The notes under the pieces were generated by a model. It did no database searches. It was not told where the DNA came from and saw only the letters and a program-made list of their open reading frames with translations. Below are positions 63,908 to 64,000 of a stretch of 64,000 nt of DNA, in pieces. Within the stretch, counting starts at the first letter, position 1, and every line of letters begins with the position of its first letter. The DNA is from Jeotgalibacillus campisalis (GTDB lineage Bacteria > Bacillota > Bacilli > Bacillales > Jeotgalibacillaceae), in NCBI RefSeq assembly GCF_000829515.1, contig NZ_JXRR01000014.1, forward strand, positions 124,001-188,000, given 5' to 3'. The position numbers and the translations under genes were made by a program.

Positions 63908-64000
63908 GTGGAACAGACAAAGATTGGTTTTATAGGCACGGGAGTAATGGGAAGAGGAATAATTAATCACTTGCTGATGCTGCCGAATGAAATCCATATT
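63908..64000 (+). CDS. NAD-binding 2-hydroxyacid/3-hydroxyisobutyrate-type dehydrogenase, cut by the right window edge
   Basis: Only the first 31 codons are in the window. GTG 63908 follows AAAAGGGGG, and the product begins with a Rossmann motif IGFIGTGVMGRGI, as in 3-hydroxyisobutyrate dehydrogenase and YkwC. The order ptsI - acetyltransferase - this gene supports a YkwC-like identity. Confidence 0.75.
   Translation, partial: MEQTKIGFIGTGVMGRGIINHLLMLPNEIHI

Noticed and set aside
1-64000. Mobile elements or a prophage
   Set aside because: No transposase, integrase, phage structural gene, terminal inverted repeat or tRNA-associated junction was found.

Overview
The window is a chromosomal segment of a Gram-positive, spore-forming-type member of the Bacillales. 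Reasons: strong AGGAGG-type ribosome binding sites with ATG/GTG/TTG starts, CcpA (cre), CtsR, Pho-type and SigB-type sites, a T-box and a yybP-ykoY riboswitch, SwrC/KtrD/ClpE/MtnE-type proteins, and a gene order from about 36 kb to the right edge (TerC - KtrD - YkrP-like acyltransferase - KinE-like kinase - ogt - mtnU/mtnE - MarR - clpE - ptsHI - acetyltransferase - YkwC-like dehydrogenase) that recalls the ykoY-ykr-clpE-pts-ykw part of Bacillus subtilis. The phenylalanine dehydrogenase points toward Lysinibacillus/Sporosarcina-like relatives, but family and genus cannot be fixed from the sequence. No rRNA, tRNA, CRISPR array, insertion sequence or prophage gene is seen.

Region 1 (1-16.7 kb) is a continuous aromatic amino-acid catabolic block, all on the plus strand. 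It holds the end of a phenylacetyl-CoA operon (paaG, an aldehyde dehydrogenase, paaH, paaJ, regulator paaX), a nitronate-monooxygenase-like flavoprotein, a five-gene unit of phenylalanine dehydrogenase plus a complete 2-oxoacid dehydrogenase complex (E1 alpha, E1 beta, E2, E3), and a homogentisate branch (4-hydroxyphenylpyruvate dioxygenase, a split-barrel flavoprotein, fumarylacetoacetase, homogentisate dioxygenase). The inferred flow is Phe -> phenylpyruvate -> phenylacetyl-CoA -> Paa ring cleavage -> acetyl-CoA + succinyl-CoA, and Tyr -> 4-hydroxyphenylpyruvate -> homogentisate -> fumarate + acetoacetate. A textbook cre site sits just before the dehydrogenase start. The oxoacid dehydrogenase as a direct phenylpyruvate-to-phenylacetyl-CoA link is the most interesting hypothesis in the window.

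Region 2 (16.7-31.7 kb) is mixed housekeeping and stress genes: a 56-residue orphan, a YeeE/YedE sulfur-compound transporter, a 33-residue membrane peptide, a CsbD protein behind a SigB-like promoter, OsmC plus an AldA-like dehydrogenase, an M42 aminopeptidase, a stand-alone MurE-like ligase, a NupC transporter, a surface-anchored DUF4397 protein with an operator-like promoter, prfC, an EAL-domain protein, and a T-box-led NhaC-type antiporter.

Region 3 (31.8-48.4 kb) has an RND exporter, an SDR protein, a Mn-riboswitch-controlled TerC protein, KtrD, a B12-binding radical SAM protein, an acyltransferase, a PAS histidine kinase overlapping ogt, an ArsR/DUF2087 regulator, the methionine-salvage pair mtnU/mtnE and a ZIP transporter.

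Region 4 (48.4-64 kb) has a phnDCEE-type ABC importer behind Pho-box-like repeats with an internal terminator, a cytosolic 5'-nucleotidase-like protein, a MarR regulator, an M3 oligoendopeptidase, clpE with two CtsR boxes around its promoter, a CPBP membrane protein, a 64-residue orphan plus SDR pair, the PTS genes ptsH-ptsI, a GNAT protein and the start of a YkwC-like dehydrogenase. Three copies of one structured intergenic repeat (about 13.8, 37.4 and 58.9 kb) are scattered through the window.
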